A DNA stretch of 64,000 bases, taken from Austropuccinia psidii. Lineage: Eukaryota; Basidiomycota; Pucciniomycetes; Pucciniales; Sphaerophragmiaceae. The notes below the pieces were generated by a model, which had not been told where the DNA came from, did not search any database, and saw nothing but the letters and a program-made list of their open reading frames with translations. Every line of letters starts with the position of its first letter. Position 1 is the first letter of the stretch. Location of the stretch: the NCBI GenBank assembly GCA_023105745.1, contig JALGQZ010000013.1:21762105-21826104 (forward strand), written 5' to 3'. The position numbers were made by a program, and so were the translations under genes. Below are positions 13,033 to 25,333 of this stretch, piece by piece.

Positions 13033-13813
13033 ATGACTCCTACTAGAAGTGGTAGTAACTACTCCATCCAATCAAATGGATCTGGAACAGGATATTCAAG
13101 TCATAAATACAAAAGACAAGACTTCCAGCCCAGAGGAGAGGTACAAATAGAGGATTCCAGAAATTTCACCAGTTCCCAAAGGTTAGCCAGCACCTTTTAC
13201 ACTATTCTTGAGAGTCCAGAAGCTGACATAGCTGATATTCCTGTTGTCATATCTGAGCAACTTTCAACAAGCAGAAATGGAATATATCAGTCTTAGTACA
13301 AGAACTGGTTTGTGGCAGCAAGCAGCAGGTGTGGGAAATTCTTCCCAGCTTGTGGATAGGGACAATGAGCTTTTACCCTCAAGTAAAGATGTTCTTGGTC
13401 CCAGAAAATACTGAAGACCTTCTGAAAGGTTGAACACCCATGTCTTTCAAAGGAAAAGTCCGGAAGATAAAAACTTGCTTGACAAACCAAAGCATTTTGT
13501 CAGAGGACCAGAAGAATTAGTTGGCCCAAAAGAATTACAACAGCCTGTGGAAGCTTTCCAAGATGCCACAAGCAAAGATACTCCTCAACAAGTTCCAAAA
13601 AAGGGAAAGCAATCCCCAAAGAGAAATCAGAAGGGCAAGCAAAAGGAACAGCAAAAGGAAAAGCCCAAATGGAACAAGCCTTACCCTCATAATCACAGAA
13701 TTCCAAAGAGAGAAAAGACAGCCATGGACAATGTGTTCAATATGGAAAGAAATTTGATGGAATTCAAAACCAAGGAGGATGTAAGAATCAATCAATCCTT
13801 TGCAAAGAAATAA
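13033..13813 (+). pseudogene. Element E gag, N-terminal part
   Basis: Starts at ATG 13033 with MTPTRSGSNYSIQSNGSG, matching the gag starts of A (37893) and D (55155). This first frame stops at 13296. The region resumes in another frame at 13430-13813, which contains a Lys/Gln/Pro-rich basic stretch and ends in TAMDNVFNMERNLMEF, the motif found at the same place in A, B and D, followed by a TAA. Structural N-terminal gag region, probably nucleic-acid binding given its basic character (inference). Broken by frameshifts. Confidence 0.65.
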
Positions 13814-13860
13814 ACATTGTAAATCCTGTATCTCATGTAGAAACTTGTAATAAAGAAATT

Positions 13861-14767
13861 TTGGAAAAGCTCAACAATTTTGAGTATATCCAGCAAAAGC
13901 TTGGTAGAGAAATTTTACACATGAAAGAGTCACAAAAGACCATTTGTGGTCTAGAAAATTTAAATAAAGACAATATTTTGTCTTTGAAGAATATTTGTGA
14001 GAGAATTGAGTTCAAAGTTACTTTGCTCAACCAACCAGATGATAATCCTATTTCTTTTATTACTAATGAATCAAAATATATAAGAATACAAGTTCAAAAC
14101 TTGGAAAATTCAGCTTGTCATAGTGAAGCTCTTTTCCAAAATCCATTGGAAAAAGTCATAAAGCAAGACTTGAATTAAAATAAGATATTCAATAAAGTAT
14201 TAAAAATATATCATTTAAAAATGAGTTTCTAAGAAGGTCCACACCAATTCTTGCCAGAAATGTTTTTAATTTGAATAATTACTTACAATATACAAGTTAA
14301 GCCAGTGCAGAGGTGGAAACTGACTTCAATTTCAAGGGAATTATAATGTTAGGAGAATGGCCTACCTTCAGTCAAAAGCATAATATAATCATATGTAATT
14401 TATTCAAACAATTGATATGTTCAAAGAAGAATTTAGCATACAAGATGAATACATAGGTGCAAGATTACACTCATTATTTACCAAATCAGAGAAAAAATGG
14501 TATTATAAAATGTTACAAGACCATGTTAAGCACTCCTGGCCTTGGTGGAAAGACCAAATTATCTGCAAATGGGAAAATTATTCCAGGGGATTTCAAATGG
14601 AAAATTATTTTGAAGAAGCCATTTGTAATATTGAGAGGGACAGGCCCATGTCCTGGTTTCTTAAGAAGAAGGACAGATTAACTGCCATTAATCCTGATAT
14701 GTCTGAAGCAATGGTGCATAAAAGGATATTGAGAAAGTGTTGTGGTTACCTTCCATATGCTATATGA
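13861..14767 (+). pseudogene. Element E gag, coiled coil and capsid remnant
   Basis: 13861-14178 encodes a Lys/Glu/Leu/Ile/Asn-rich segment, likely coiled coil, aligned with the same region of D (QSVKSSIDVELGKF...) and A. After a decayed stretch, 14345-14767 encodes the capsid domain: GEWPTFS, ARLHSLFTKSEKKWYYKM, WPWWKDQIICKWEN and MSEAMVHKRILRKC are all recognisable against A (39200-39640). The coiled-coil frame is offset by -1 from the preceding motif frame, as in the other three elements. Capsid proteins form the particle that packages the element RNA. Confidence 0.65.
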
Positions 14768-15109
14768 AGCAGAAATTACACAAAAGAGGATTCAAGCATA
14801 TGAGAAAATCAAGTATTCCCTAATCAATGTACCATTCTTATTCATTTCAGACTGGAAACTTCCTTTCAAGCTGTGTATTGATGAATGTGGTAAAATTTTA
14901 GGTGCAGCTCTTCATCAAGCTCAAATTGTCAATGAAAAGCTGTATGAAGATCCAGTTTGTGTTATCTCAAGACAAATCAAACCTACAGAGGCCAGATATG
15001 GAGAAAGCCAAATGAAGCTCCTTTTCCTTGTTTGGGATATGTAAAATCTCCATTATCTTCTTTATGGTGTGTGTTTGAGGTAATTACTGATTTTAATGCT
15101 GTTAAATCA
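14742..15109 (+). pseudogene. Element E RNase H fragment fused to capsid by deletion
   Basis: Right after the capsid remnant the sequence jumps to the start of RNase [58 protein letters not shown]. The YIDAC aspartate is kept (CIDEC), while the MEC glutamate position reads Lys (QMKLL). Between the two parts the zinc knuckle, protease and entire RT are missing (in element A they span about 39640-41590). The fragment stops just after the ITDFNAVKS region, where a solo LTR-III is inserted at 15110. Confidence 0.7.
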
Positions 15110-17291
15110 TGTGAGCCTGTGAGGTATTTATAACATACCCATAAGGCCACAAATGACTTTATAAACAGTCAATTTTATCTTAAACAGACTTTTTAGTTGA
15201 AATTAAAATAAAAAATAACAAAAAATAAGTATAACTTTTTTTTGGATAAACAAAGTTATAAATATTATGTCATTTTTGGATTCTACACCAAAAATGACCT
15301 AGGGTACATCCATAAGGTGTTATACCCAAAAACACTTATTTCTTGTGTTATTAGAAGATTTAAGAATCTCACAGTAATAATGTAACTTTTTTAACATTTT
15401 TTTAAAATTGTTAAATTTAAGCTTAAATAAGCTTAAATTTAGAGTTGCATAAGGTTAATGCAAACTTAGCAAAATTTTAGTTAAAATTGAGGTGTGGTGT
15501 ATATTTACTGAATTGGCTAAGGATTTGCCATACAGAATGTAAATCCTGCGTGAGCTCAATTTAAAACAGTTTAAAGCCATAGTATGGCTTTAAATAAATA
15601 AAAGGGCAAAATCCACACAAAAAGGTGGGACAAAGGAAAAAGACCAAATAGAGCTGGGGTACCCAGCTTTTTGGATCTGCAATGATTCAATTAAGGTTGT
15701 CCACCTGTATTGGTGGATTTTCAACCTTATTTAAACTTTAAGATTAGACTTTGATCCAACCTTAAGGTTTAAACTGGTCTTATCCCAATTTGGACAGGAA
15801 TTTCAAGCTGCCAAAGGGTAAATCCCAGTATTCTGGCTTGAAATCAAGGTTTTAAGAACTGTCGAATCTTAATCAAGCTTAAAAACCTTAAATAAGCTTA
15901 AAACTTTAAAGTTACAAGCATCAAAACCTTATCAAAATCTAAGGTTTGATGTGTATTGCTATTTTACGTGGAAAAATAGCAATAACTTTGAAAATTCATT
16001 AAAAATCCAAATCTTAATGGATTTGCTTGAAAGTTTCACACAACTTGGAATTTATCATTATCTATATATAAATCAAATTTTAAGTATCTTTTATAAATAA
16101 ATTTCCTGGGTAATTAGCCTGGAAATTTACTTTTTTAATTAAGTTCAAAGAAAATTATGATTTCTTTAAAAATTAGTTAAAAATTGAGCTTAAGAGATTT
16201 CTGCTTGAAACTCTATTTTTAAGTTGTTCATGTGATTAACTTTAATATAAATAAGTTTATTTATATTGAAAACTTAAAAATAATTTTTTTAAATGAGGAT
16301 TAAAGTTACATGGAGTTAAGAATAACACTGGTAACTTCAAATTGGAATTAAAAACAAGTTGCCTTAAGCTAAGAGCTTTGTTTTTAAGTATGGTTTTTCA
16401 GTGTTCACCTGAGCACGCCCTCTACATTCATTATGAATCATGAGAGCTGCTCTGAAGACATAAAAAGAGTCTTTTCATCACTGTTTTTGTCCATCAATCA
16501 TCAATCCAATCATATTAGAAATTTAAACAGGTAAAGTTTTATTATTTATAAAATCTTATTATTAAAGTAATTTTTAAGCTATTTTATTCTTTATTAATTG
16601 AAATCATAGAATTCAGATTATTGTTGTAAACATCAATAATATATTTTATATTATAAAATTATCATCTTAAATATCTTTTAAGATCCACAAATTCCTCTTA
16701 AAAACTCTTTAATCTTAATTTTTATTATAAAAAGTTGTTTTATCTTTAAAATTATTGATTTTTGGCGTTTTTTTAACTTATAATTATTATTTAATATAAT
16801 AACTGTTTTTGTTTGACTTGTTGTATTAAATAAATATTATAAGTAAGTTTTCTCTAAAGTTCTATATCTTTTTTATCTAGTATTAGTTTTTTTATATAGA
16901 ATTTTATTCCATAAGAATTATTTCTGCACAGTGTGTGTTATAATTCTTTTATAAATAGTATTTATATTATTTATAAGTGGTTAATATTCATATTTCCACG
17001 TGTAATTGTCTCATTAAGAGCTTTACAATTCTTATTCTTATAACTGTCAGTGACTATAACAATAATAGAGTAATTATAATTTATTATAATTATTATATAT
17101 TTTTTTATTATTATATTTCTTATAATAATAATTAAATATATTTTTTATATATATATAATTATTTTTAATAATTATATTTAAATTTGTGGTTGTAATATTT
17201 TGTTATATTATATATTTCTACTGAGGACAGTCATAGTACTCTTGATATTGCTACTATTATCAAGAGTTTCATAGACAAACCTTACAAATAA
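15105..17291 (+). mobile_element. Solo LTR-III nested in element E, with target duplication
   Basis: A 2177-bp LTR (15110-17286) from TGTGAGCC to ACCTTACA. Left flank AATCA (15105-15109) and right flank AATAA (17287-17291) are the target duplication with one change. The intact version of this site in element D reads AAATCACTTCTTAAC, confirming the target was the RNase H coding region. No internal sequence remains, so LTR-LTR recombination probably removed it. The parent element is of the same LTR family as its host. Confidence 0.85.
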
Positions 17292-19100
17292 CTTCTTAAC
17301 ATGAAAACTCAAAGCAGACACATGTTAAGATCTCTGATTTCTATACAGGATTATAGAGGCAATATAGGCATAGTACATAAAGCTGAAAGAATTCAAAAGA
17401 ATTCTGATGGCCTAAGTAGATGGACATCACCAAATACACCTTAAAACCCTGCCTATGTCACTACAAGTCCAGGTCCTCAAATTCCAATTGAAGTAATTAA
17501 CATCACACATTTGGGAACAGAGTTATGTGCGGAGGTTAGAGAAAGCTACAAAAAAGATAAGAATTGTCATATTGTTACCTCCCTACTTGAAAAATATTTT
17601 GAAGATGCAGCTTTTGCCAATTCTTTGGCTTATATATGGAGAACATCATAAGATGATGTAAGATTCCACTTATTTGATTGTATCTTCTTACATAGGTCTA
17701 AAAACACATTTTTAAGAGTCTTATGTAGTAGAATTTTAATTGACACGCTATTGATAGAGTGTCATGACAACATTTATTCTAGAAATATGTCTGAAGACAG
17801 GCCAATGGACAGAATTAAGACATTTTCTTGGTGGCCATCTTGGAGAAAAGATGTTATTAAATAATTTGATCATTTTTACAGGTGCCAAAAGGCAAAATAA
17901 GCTATTTGCATAGGATTTTGCTTAATGATTCATATTCAGAAGCCAAATACCCCAAGGGAAGTGGCTTGTATTGATTGGGTAACTGCCTTACCACCTGGTG
18001 GTGAAAAAGCTACAGTTCATGTCTTGTTATTGTAGACATATACAGAAAAACTCAAATCTTTTCAACATGTGATAAAGATTACACAGCTATGGATAAAGCT
18101 CTTTTAATTTGGAATAGAGTAATAGCTTATAATGGTATCTTCAAAAATATCATTAGTGATAGAGACTCAAAATTTCCATAAGCCTTATGGACAAATTTAC
18201 ATAAGCATTTGTCTAAAGAACTATCATTCTGAACAGGTTACCATCTATGAACTTATGGATTGGAAGAAACAACAATTCAGACCCTTGAGGAAATGATCAG
18301 AGGATTTTGTTCTTATGGCCTGTAGCTCAAGGATTCTGATTGCTTGACCCATGATTGGTGTACACTTATACCAGAATTGGAATCAGACTACCAGACTTAC
18401 ATCCATGCTTCAACAGGCAAGACTCCTGCAATGTTGGAAAAAGGATGGAACCCTAAACTCCCAGTTGAGACTTTGAGGAAAGACTTAGTTGATATTCATC
18501 CAACAGCATAAAGGTTTAAGCTTCTGCTTGATCAAATGAGGCATCATGAAAATCCAAAAATGACTGATTCCTTTGAATATGCTATAAAAAAGTGGTATAA
18601 AAGTCATAAAGCCCCAAGAATTCAATGTAGGGGACTTGATACTAGTTTCAACCTTGAACTTTGATAATATTAAAGGCCCAAAGAAATTGAAAGATTCCTT
18701 TTCAGGACCTTTTATTAGAAAGCCCTTCATGGGAGGAATGCATTAAAAGTAGAACTGTCAGGAGGATTTTAAAATAAACATGCAGCTTTCCCTATCAGTC
18801 TATTAAAGCATTACACTCAAGTGATAAGTAATTATTTCCTTTAAGAAATGAAAACCCCTAGAGGTACCTCCACTTGATCAAAGTGAAGAGAAAAAGGTTC
18901 TCAAATTCTTGAAAGAAAGAGACCTAGGGGGAAATGAAAGAGAATACTTAGTCAGGTACAGAAACCCACAACATGAAGATAAGTGTCTTTCAGGAAGTAG
19001 AATACCTGATTCCCATCAGTTCCTTCCAAGATTCAGACATTAGAGAAGAAAAATTCCTCAATAAAAAGGTTCAAATTGTGTGCTTTACATACTTAAAAGT
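17292..19100 (+). pseudogene. Element E RNase H end, integrase and chromodomain remnants
   Basis: Translation in shifting frames gives [19 protein letters not shown] (RNase H end), the integrase zinc-binding region (IECHDN...FYRCQKAK, degenerate), MIHIQKPNTPREVACIDWVT (first catalytic Asp kept), and further on [19 protein letters not shown] and REMKENT/YRNPQHED-like chromodomain traces. Many stops occur, including several in the catalytic core. The bases corresponding to the residue before LSG are GAA here, whereas B and D have TAA. Confidence 0.7.
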
Positions 19101-19202
19101 ATAAGTAGAGAGGTTGAAGAGTGAATTATACCCCCCCAATTCAATTTAGGGTATACTATTCAATAAAAAATTGTAGTAAAACCTTTTTTTGGTGTCATGT
19201 AA

Positions 19203-21340
19203 TGTGAGCCTGTGAGATATGTATGACATATCCATAAAGCCGCAAATAGCTTTTTAAACTGTTAATTTAGACTTAAGAAGACATATCAATTGATTTCAAA
19301 ACAAAAAATAACAAATAATAAGTATGGCTTTATTTTGGGTATACAAAGCTGTGATTTTTATGTCATTTGTGGATTCTATACCAAAAATAACCTAGGGTAG
19401 ACCCATAGGGTTTTACACCCAAAAATAGTTATTTCTTATGTTATTGGAATATTTAAGAATCTCACAGTTTAATTGCAGCTTTTTTGAAATTTTTTGAAAT
19501 TGTTAAATTCAACCTAAATAAGCTTAATTTTAAAGTTTCATGAGGTTTATGCAAGGTTACAAACATTTTAGTTAAGATTGAGGTGTTTTGTCTATTCACT
19601 GAATTGGCTAAGTATTTTCCATACAGAATATGAATACTGTGTGAAGTCAATTTAAAGTGGTTTAAGGCCATAGTATAGCTTTAAATAAATAAAAGGGAAA
19701 AAACCATTCAGAAAGATGGGACAAAGGGAAAAGACCAAATAGAGCTATGGTACCCAACTTTTGGGATATTCAAGGACTCATTCAGGGTTGTCAACTTGTA
19801 TTGGAGTATTTTCAACTTATTTAAAGTTCAAGATTAGAATTTGATCAAACATCAAGGTTTAAACTGGTTTTAACACAATCTGGACAGGAATTTCAAGCTG
19901 CCAAAGGGTAAACCCAATATGCAAGCTTGAAATCAAGGTTTTAAAAGCTGTAAGAGCTTAATACAGCTTAAACTTGGAGTTTATCTGTGTTAAAGCCTTA
20001 TCCAAAGTTAAGGTTTGGTGTGTATTTCTATTTTGCATGTAAAAATATCAATAACTTCAAAAATTCATGAAAAATTCAATTCTTAATGAATTTGCTTGAA
20101 CTTTTCACAAAGATTACAAATGAGAGTTATCTTTGTCTACATGAATTCTGAAGTATCTTTTTTAAACAGGTTTAATTTCCAATTAGCCTCAAAATTAACA
20201 ATTCTAATTCTTATTCAATAAAATTAAGATTTCTTTGAAAATTGATTAAAAATACAGTTCAAGAGATCTCTGCTTGAAAAGTTATTTTTAAATATTTCAT
20301 GTGATGAAATTTAATAGTAACAAAACATTTTGTATTTAAAATCAAAATAATCAATACAAAAGACAATTAAAGTTACTTGGAGTTAAGAATAAGACTGGTA
20401 AATTCAAATTGGAATTAAAAATAAGTTAACCTAAGTTAAGAGCCTTATTATTAATCATATATTTTCATTTTTGACCTGAGCACACTCTCTATATCAATTC
20501 TGAATAATGAGAGCTTCTCTGTAGGCATAAAAAGAACCTTCAAATCACTGTTTTTGCCAATAAAAAATTATCATTCCAAGCATATTAGACATTTAAACAG
20601 GTAAATCTTTATTAAGTATAAAATCTTATTATTAACAGTAATTCTTGAATATTTTATTCTTTATAGATTTAAAATTAAAGAAGTGAAATAAAAGAATTAA
20701 GATTATTATTGTAATCACCAATAATAAATTTATCTTATAAAATCATTTTCTTAAATACCTTTTAAAGTCCACAAATTTCTCTTAAAAATTCTTAAAGTTC
20801 GTTTTTTTATCATACAATGTTTTTTGATCTTCTAAAACATTTTTTTAGCATTATTTAGCTTATAATCATTTTTTAATACTATAACTGTTGTTGTTTGAAT
20901 GATTTTTTTAAATAAATATTATAAGTAAGCTTTCTTCAAAGATCTATGTCTTTTATTTAGTATTAGGTTTTTTCTATAAGAATTATCTCTGCAAAGTGTG
21001 CTCAATATTTCCTTTTTAAATAATATTTATATTATTTATTAGTGATTAACTATTATTTTTTTCCACATATATTTTTCTTATTAAGATCTTTATACATTCT
21101 TATTATCATAACTGTCAGAGACTAGAAAAATAATATAATAATTATAATTTATTATAATTGTTAATAAATTCTTTTATAATCAAACTATTTAATGATAATT
21201 ATTTTTTTTATGATTTTTTTTTAATAATTATATCAATTTGTGGCTATAATATTTAATTATATTATATTTTCTACTGAAGACAGTAATAGTAATCTTGATA
21301 CTTGTTACTATTATCAAGAGTTTCATATAAAAACCTTACA
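19203..21340 (+). repeat. 3' LTR of element E (LTR-III)
   Basis: Starts TGTGAGCCTGTGAGATATG, ends AAAACCTTACA; 2138 bp. It lacks the internal duplication of the 5' LTR, so the duplication arose in one LTR after integration. The preceding polypurine tract is degraded (GGTGTCATGTAA, compared with GGTGGGAGGGAA in element D). Confidence 0.88.
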
Positions 21341-21345
21341 AAGAG

Positions 21346-21659
21346 GCTTTTCCTCACCAAAGAGCCAATCCACAATCCTTTTCTTATTATTCATATGTGG
21401 TATAGCTTCTTAAAAGGAGTGGTACCCTTATAATTAAACAGGTATAATTATAATTGTAACTATTGTAGGGTTCATTACTGTAAACAAACAGGTTAACACT
21501 GCTCCCAGGGCAATCAGTATCATTAACCATCACAAAATTCTTTAGTATAGAACTTTTTAGAACCATCTTCCCATCAAATTCTCATCATTATTTTCATTTC
21601 ACACTCATATTTATAGCTTTTATTTATCATTGTGAAGCTAGATCATAGATTCACCCTGA
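21346..21659. other. Flank between element E and a reversed LTR-II
   Basis: About 300 bp of AT-rich DNA without recognisable coding or repeat content. It would be continuous with the DNA left of 8784 before element E inserted. Confidence 0.4.
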
Positions 21660-23545
21660 AAACAGTACTATGACTGTTCTTATGCAAATATAATAACTAA
21701 ACTTATGATAACCACAACTGAATAATAAATTACTTTATTACTTATTTTACTTTTTCTACACTACTAGTGATTATAACAGTAAGCAGTAATAGTCTACAAG
21801 AATCAATTACAAGAAGTATTTAATAATAAAACTTCTTTACTGAAATAATATAAATTATTTTAATGTATAATTATCCTTTGCAAGAAAAATCATAAAGATG
21901 ATTCTTGAATAAAAATATTACTAGAGAAATCCTTCAAGAACTAACTAAAAAACCACTCACTAATACTCCAATAATACCTTGTAAAGAATTGGTAGAGTGA
22001 TTTGACTTATTAATTGTGGATTTAAGGGATCAAAATTGTATTATAAAAGCAATACAGCAATATAATAGTTAAATACTTATGTAAAAAGTATATTCCTATG
22101 ATTTCACATCTTTCTTATTGATTCTGAAAGAATTAAGCCACTTAAGAAAAGGGCTAACTAATACTTACTTGTTGGTACTAATTGTCTAATTGAATAATAA
22201 GATTCTTTGGAAAAAACAGAAGTATAAGGCCTCTTTTAAGTCAATGACATCTTACAGAGGAATTAAATGGATAAAACTGTAAAAACAGTGAGTTAGAAAC
22301 CATTTATACTCCTTGGATAATTGGTTGTATCACTTGTTGTCACATAGGATTATCATAATTGCTTAATTGAGTCATTTCATGTGACTACCAACCCATTTAT
22401 GGTTAAGAAATGAAGGAGTAACAGCTATCAGCTTTCTTTTTTTTCAAAATAATTATTAATTTCTCAAAGTTTTCAATGTTAGTGGTAATTTCATCACAGA
22501 TTTTATTCTCTGTGAATCTTTGAAGATTTTTTTCCATGTGGAATTATCAAAACTGGACTGTAAGTAGGACTTTTGATTGGAATTATTAAGTAATGATTCT
22601 TTTTGGCTCTTATATGGATTAGCACCTTTCCCATTGGTCCTTGAAGTTTCAGAAAGATAAATATAGAATTTTATTTTTAATGGATTTTGAAATGTTTACC
22701 TTATTTCTATGTAAGATTGCAACAAGCACAGTTGTAGCTGGTTTCCATGAGGAAAACGCATGGATAATAGTCCAAAAAGGTTTTTAATTAATCTTTTACA
22801 GCTTAACCAGGGAAAATCATTAATAATTGACATGGCTACAGGAGTCATAGTAGCTCATTACTGCCTTGTCACATTGAAATAGCAGCTTAGTTGTTATTTT
22901 GTTATGATTTAATGGGATTTTAACTTGGTAACCAAGTTCCCAAACCCTTTAGTGTACTAATTGATCCATGATCAGCTATTAATCCAATATATAGATCTGT
23001 CTATTCCTCAGAGTCCAAGAATCTGGGTACCCTGGCTCTCTTTGATGTCTTTTGTCCCCCTTAGCTATTTTCACATCAAAATAGTAATTCAGTCTTAAAG
23101 ACTGATATCCACTATTGTGTACCAAACCTGTATGTAGTAATTCTGTAGCTTTAATTACCGCAAACATGCATGACCCTAATCATGGTGCATACGTAACATG
23201 GGATTACTCACATTCCCATTCTTTTGGCGTGAAATTGATAAAAACAAGAATTTTCACAATTCTTTCATGTGGTATTGAAGTATTTTGCATATTACCACCT
23301 CATGGAGTTCATTTAAGCTTATTAACTATATAGAGCTACCCTAGATGAATTTTTTGTGTAGAATCCAAATCAGGCCTTGTACCCATGGATCTACTTAGCA
23401 ACAAAAAAGGTAATTCACCTTTTCTTAAATAAAAAATGATAAATTTTGTATATATGCATGACTTATTGTTTATTAAAGGTTCAGAATTTATTTTTATATT
23501 AATTGTGGCCTATTTTGGTATGTAAAATATACCTCAAGGCTTGCA
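21660..23545 (-). repeat. LTR-II, reverse orientation
   Basis: Read on the minus strand it starts TGCAAGCCTTGAGGTATATTTTACA and passes GGATTCTACACAAAA and the 'tttcatgtgatta'-type blocks. It reaches the AT-rich tail with CATAAGAACAGTCATAGTACTGT near 21665. The length (about 1.89 kb) agrees with the LTR-II repeats at 31394 and 52705. Its far end (21630-21665) is diverged, so that boundary is approximate, and I found no clear target duplication. Start and end orders show it is inverted relative to elements B and D. Confidence 0.7.
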
Positions 23546-23705
23546 GGCACCCTGAAGTCTTCAAAGTATGAAATTATGTATTTTCAAGAACTATTAGACT
23601 TTTGAAACCTTCTGATGGTGGTATGGTGTCATTTTTGGTTTCTTGGTCCTTTTGGGAGTACAATTATTGACACCTGAAAATAATTGCACCTTACCAATAT
23701 ATCCT
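23546..23705 (+). repeat. Single monomer resembling the 260-bp satellite
   Basis: The order 'atgaaattatgtatttt', 'acttttgaaaccttctgat', 'gtcatttttggt', 'gggagtacaatt' and 'aattgcaccttaccaatata' follows the monomer of the tandem array at 33.3-34.8 kb ('atgaaattatgtatggcc', 'accttttgaaggtatt', 'ggtacaatt', 'catcttaccaagcc'). Similarity is weak and judged by eye. Confidence 0.35.
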
Positions 23706-24330
23706 ACTTAAAAGCTTAATAGGTAGTGGGGACTTTTACTCATTGAGTCTATTTGATGTTAAAAGTATTGTTTTGGGGTTTTTATTTCTGGACTTGAACC
23801 ATCTCTTCCTGACTGTGCAGTCCTGGTTGAGGGGAAAGGAATTGGTGAGCTCCATATCTCCTGCAGCTTTGAGTTTGAAAGATCTTTCAATGGTTTCCAC
23901 TGAAGAATCAGAGTCTTGAGCTTTGTGTTCATTACCAAACTTGGGACATAAAGAGGATTTCCAGCACCATTTTCTGTAGTGCCCCATTTCTACACATCTG
24001 AAGCACTGTGGTGTAAAAATGATTTACTTAGTAATTCTATACAGATAATAAAATAGGAATAAACCTTTGATTTTAATTCTGTTTTCTATGGATTCATTAA
24101 GAGATGAGAGTATAATCAATCCATCCTTCTTGTTGGGTTCATCATTTTTGGTGAGCCATATTATTTTGATCAGGTCATCTACTTTGAAGTTGTTGTTGCT
24201 AGCTGAAATTTCTTGAGATGTTTTATCTTACAGGCTTTCATTTTTTGGGAACCTGTGAGCTATTTTTGATATTGGAATATGGCTTAACTTTAGATCATTT
24301 TTGACTTCTTTTGAACACATATGTGGTCTC
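23706..24330 (-). pseudogene. LINE (non-LTR retrotransposon) ORF1 fragment with zinc knuckles
   Basis: On the minus strand a frame gives PQCFRCVEMGHYRKWCW, an intact CX2CX4HX4C zinc knuckle (about 23940-24015), followed by LCPKFGNEHKAQDS, a second knuckle with its second and last Cys changed. Upstream, after a frame change, DDLIKIIWLTKNDE and KKDGLIILSSLNESI correspond to the domain that precedes the knuckles in ORF1 proteins of Tad/I-type LINEs. ORF1 proteins bind the element RNA. No reverse transcriptase follows. The 83-codon open stretch 23736-23987 is the longest surviving piece. Confidence 0.6.
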
Positions 24331-24721
24331 TTCATCAATCAGGAGCTTTGGTTGAATGTGGATTATTATTTCTCACAATCCCAGTACCCTACCCCCCTTT
24401 GTTGCAATGAGGTAGCCTTTTTTGGACTATTAATCCTGTTTTTTATTGTTGAAAGGTTGAGATTTTGGTTTTTAGTGTATAATGGTGAATTTTGTTTGGG
24501 GAAGCTGCAGTGTTTTCCTTGAAGGAGGAGTCAACCTTTCTTGTGGGGTATCATTTCTTTTTTTGACCCTGTTTTCATATGTGATTTTTGGCTGTTTTTT
24601 TGGTGTGGAGATACCATTTTTTTCTATTTATTTTGTAAGCTGTTCTTTTCCATTTTTTCTAATCTGACTTTTGTTTCTTGAATTTTCCAAATGAATCACT
24701 CTATTTTTTCAAAAAATCCTT
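24331..24721. other. T-rich spacer, no feature recognised
   Basis: A T-rich stretch that yields hydrophobic open frames on the plus strand purely from composition. It could be the N-terminal part of the minus-strand LINE ORF1, but I see no motif. LTR-II homology starts abruptly near 24722. Confidence 0.35.
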
Positions 24722-24954
24722 CTGTTATCTTTAAAATTATATATTGAAAGAATTTCATTATTAAATACTTCTTGTAGGCAATTACTGCTTACCATTATAA
24801 TCACTAGTAGTGTATAACAAGTAAAAGAAATAACTATTTATTTTTTTATTTGATTGTGGCTCTCATAATATCTATTATTATATTTCATAAGAAAAAGTCA
24901 TAGTACTGTTGATTAATAGTAATCTTACCAACAGTTTCATAGACACATCTTACA
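24722..24954 (+). repeat. Remnant of 5' LTR of element B (LTR-II)
   Basis: From GTTATCTTTAAAATTATATA on, this aligns with LTR-II copies at 33025 and 54310 (shared 'aaatacttcttgtag', 'ataatcactagtagtgtata', 'catagtactgtt', 'catagacacatcttaca'). The first about 1.65 kb of the LTR is missing. Confidence 0.8.
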
Positions 24955-24975
24955 TTTGGGGCCTGACCATGTTTT
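24955..24975 (+). promoter_or_regulatory. Primer-binding region of element B
   Basis: TTTGGGGCCTGACCATGTTT follows the LTR end, a one-base-shorter, mutated version of the site in elements A and D. Confidence 0.55.
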
Positions 24976-25333
24976 TTGAACCTCATACCCTTAATTAATA
25001 TATTTATAAGCTCTAAAATATATTGATTTAATAATTTTTTTCTTTCAATTTAAAGTTAAAATTATTTTCTTTTTGAAATTGTCTTTAACATATCTTTCAT
25101 TGAGGAATTTGGTTTAATTTTATACTTTTTTACACATGGCTTCTTCAGATCCAAAAACTTATGAAATTATTCTTTGAGTTACCCTGAATTGATTGTGATT
25201 CCAAATCTTGATTTTTTTTTCTTTAAAAATAATAATTAATTTTTAATATTCAAAAAATAATAAAACTATAAAGAATCTTAAAAAAATTATAAAATTATGG
25301 AAAATAACTTTTCTCTTATCAATTTTCCTCTAT

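Larger units (their letters stand above)
8789..21340 (+). mobile_element. Element E: Ty3/gypsy chromovirus with LTR-III, defective and nested
   Basis: A complete but dead LTR retrotransposon. It is bounded by a 5' LTR starting TGTGAGCC at 8789 and a 3' LTR ending ACCTTACA at 21340. The 5-bp flanks are AGGAG (8784-8788) and AAGAG (21341-21345), a target duplication with one change. Inside, in order, are a primer-binding region, a leader with a short frame, degenerate gag, a fused capsid/RNase H remnant (zinc knuckle, protease and RT deleted), a solo LTR-III insertion, then RNase H end, integrase and chromodomain remnants. Every coding part has stops or frameshifts, so it could move only if helped. 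Confidence 0.9.

Noticed and set aside
24301..24667. Two overlapping hydrophobic plus-strand frames, membrane-protein-like
   Set aside because: T-rich composition alone produces Phe/Leu/Val runs; no start context, family or conservation, and a LINE fragment runs on the opposite strand next to it.
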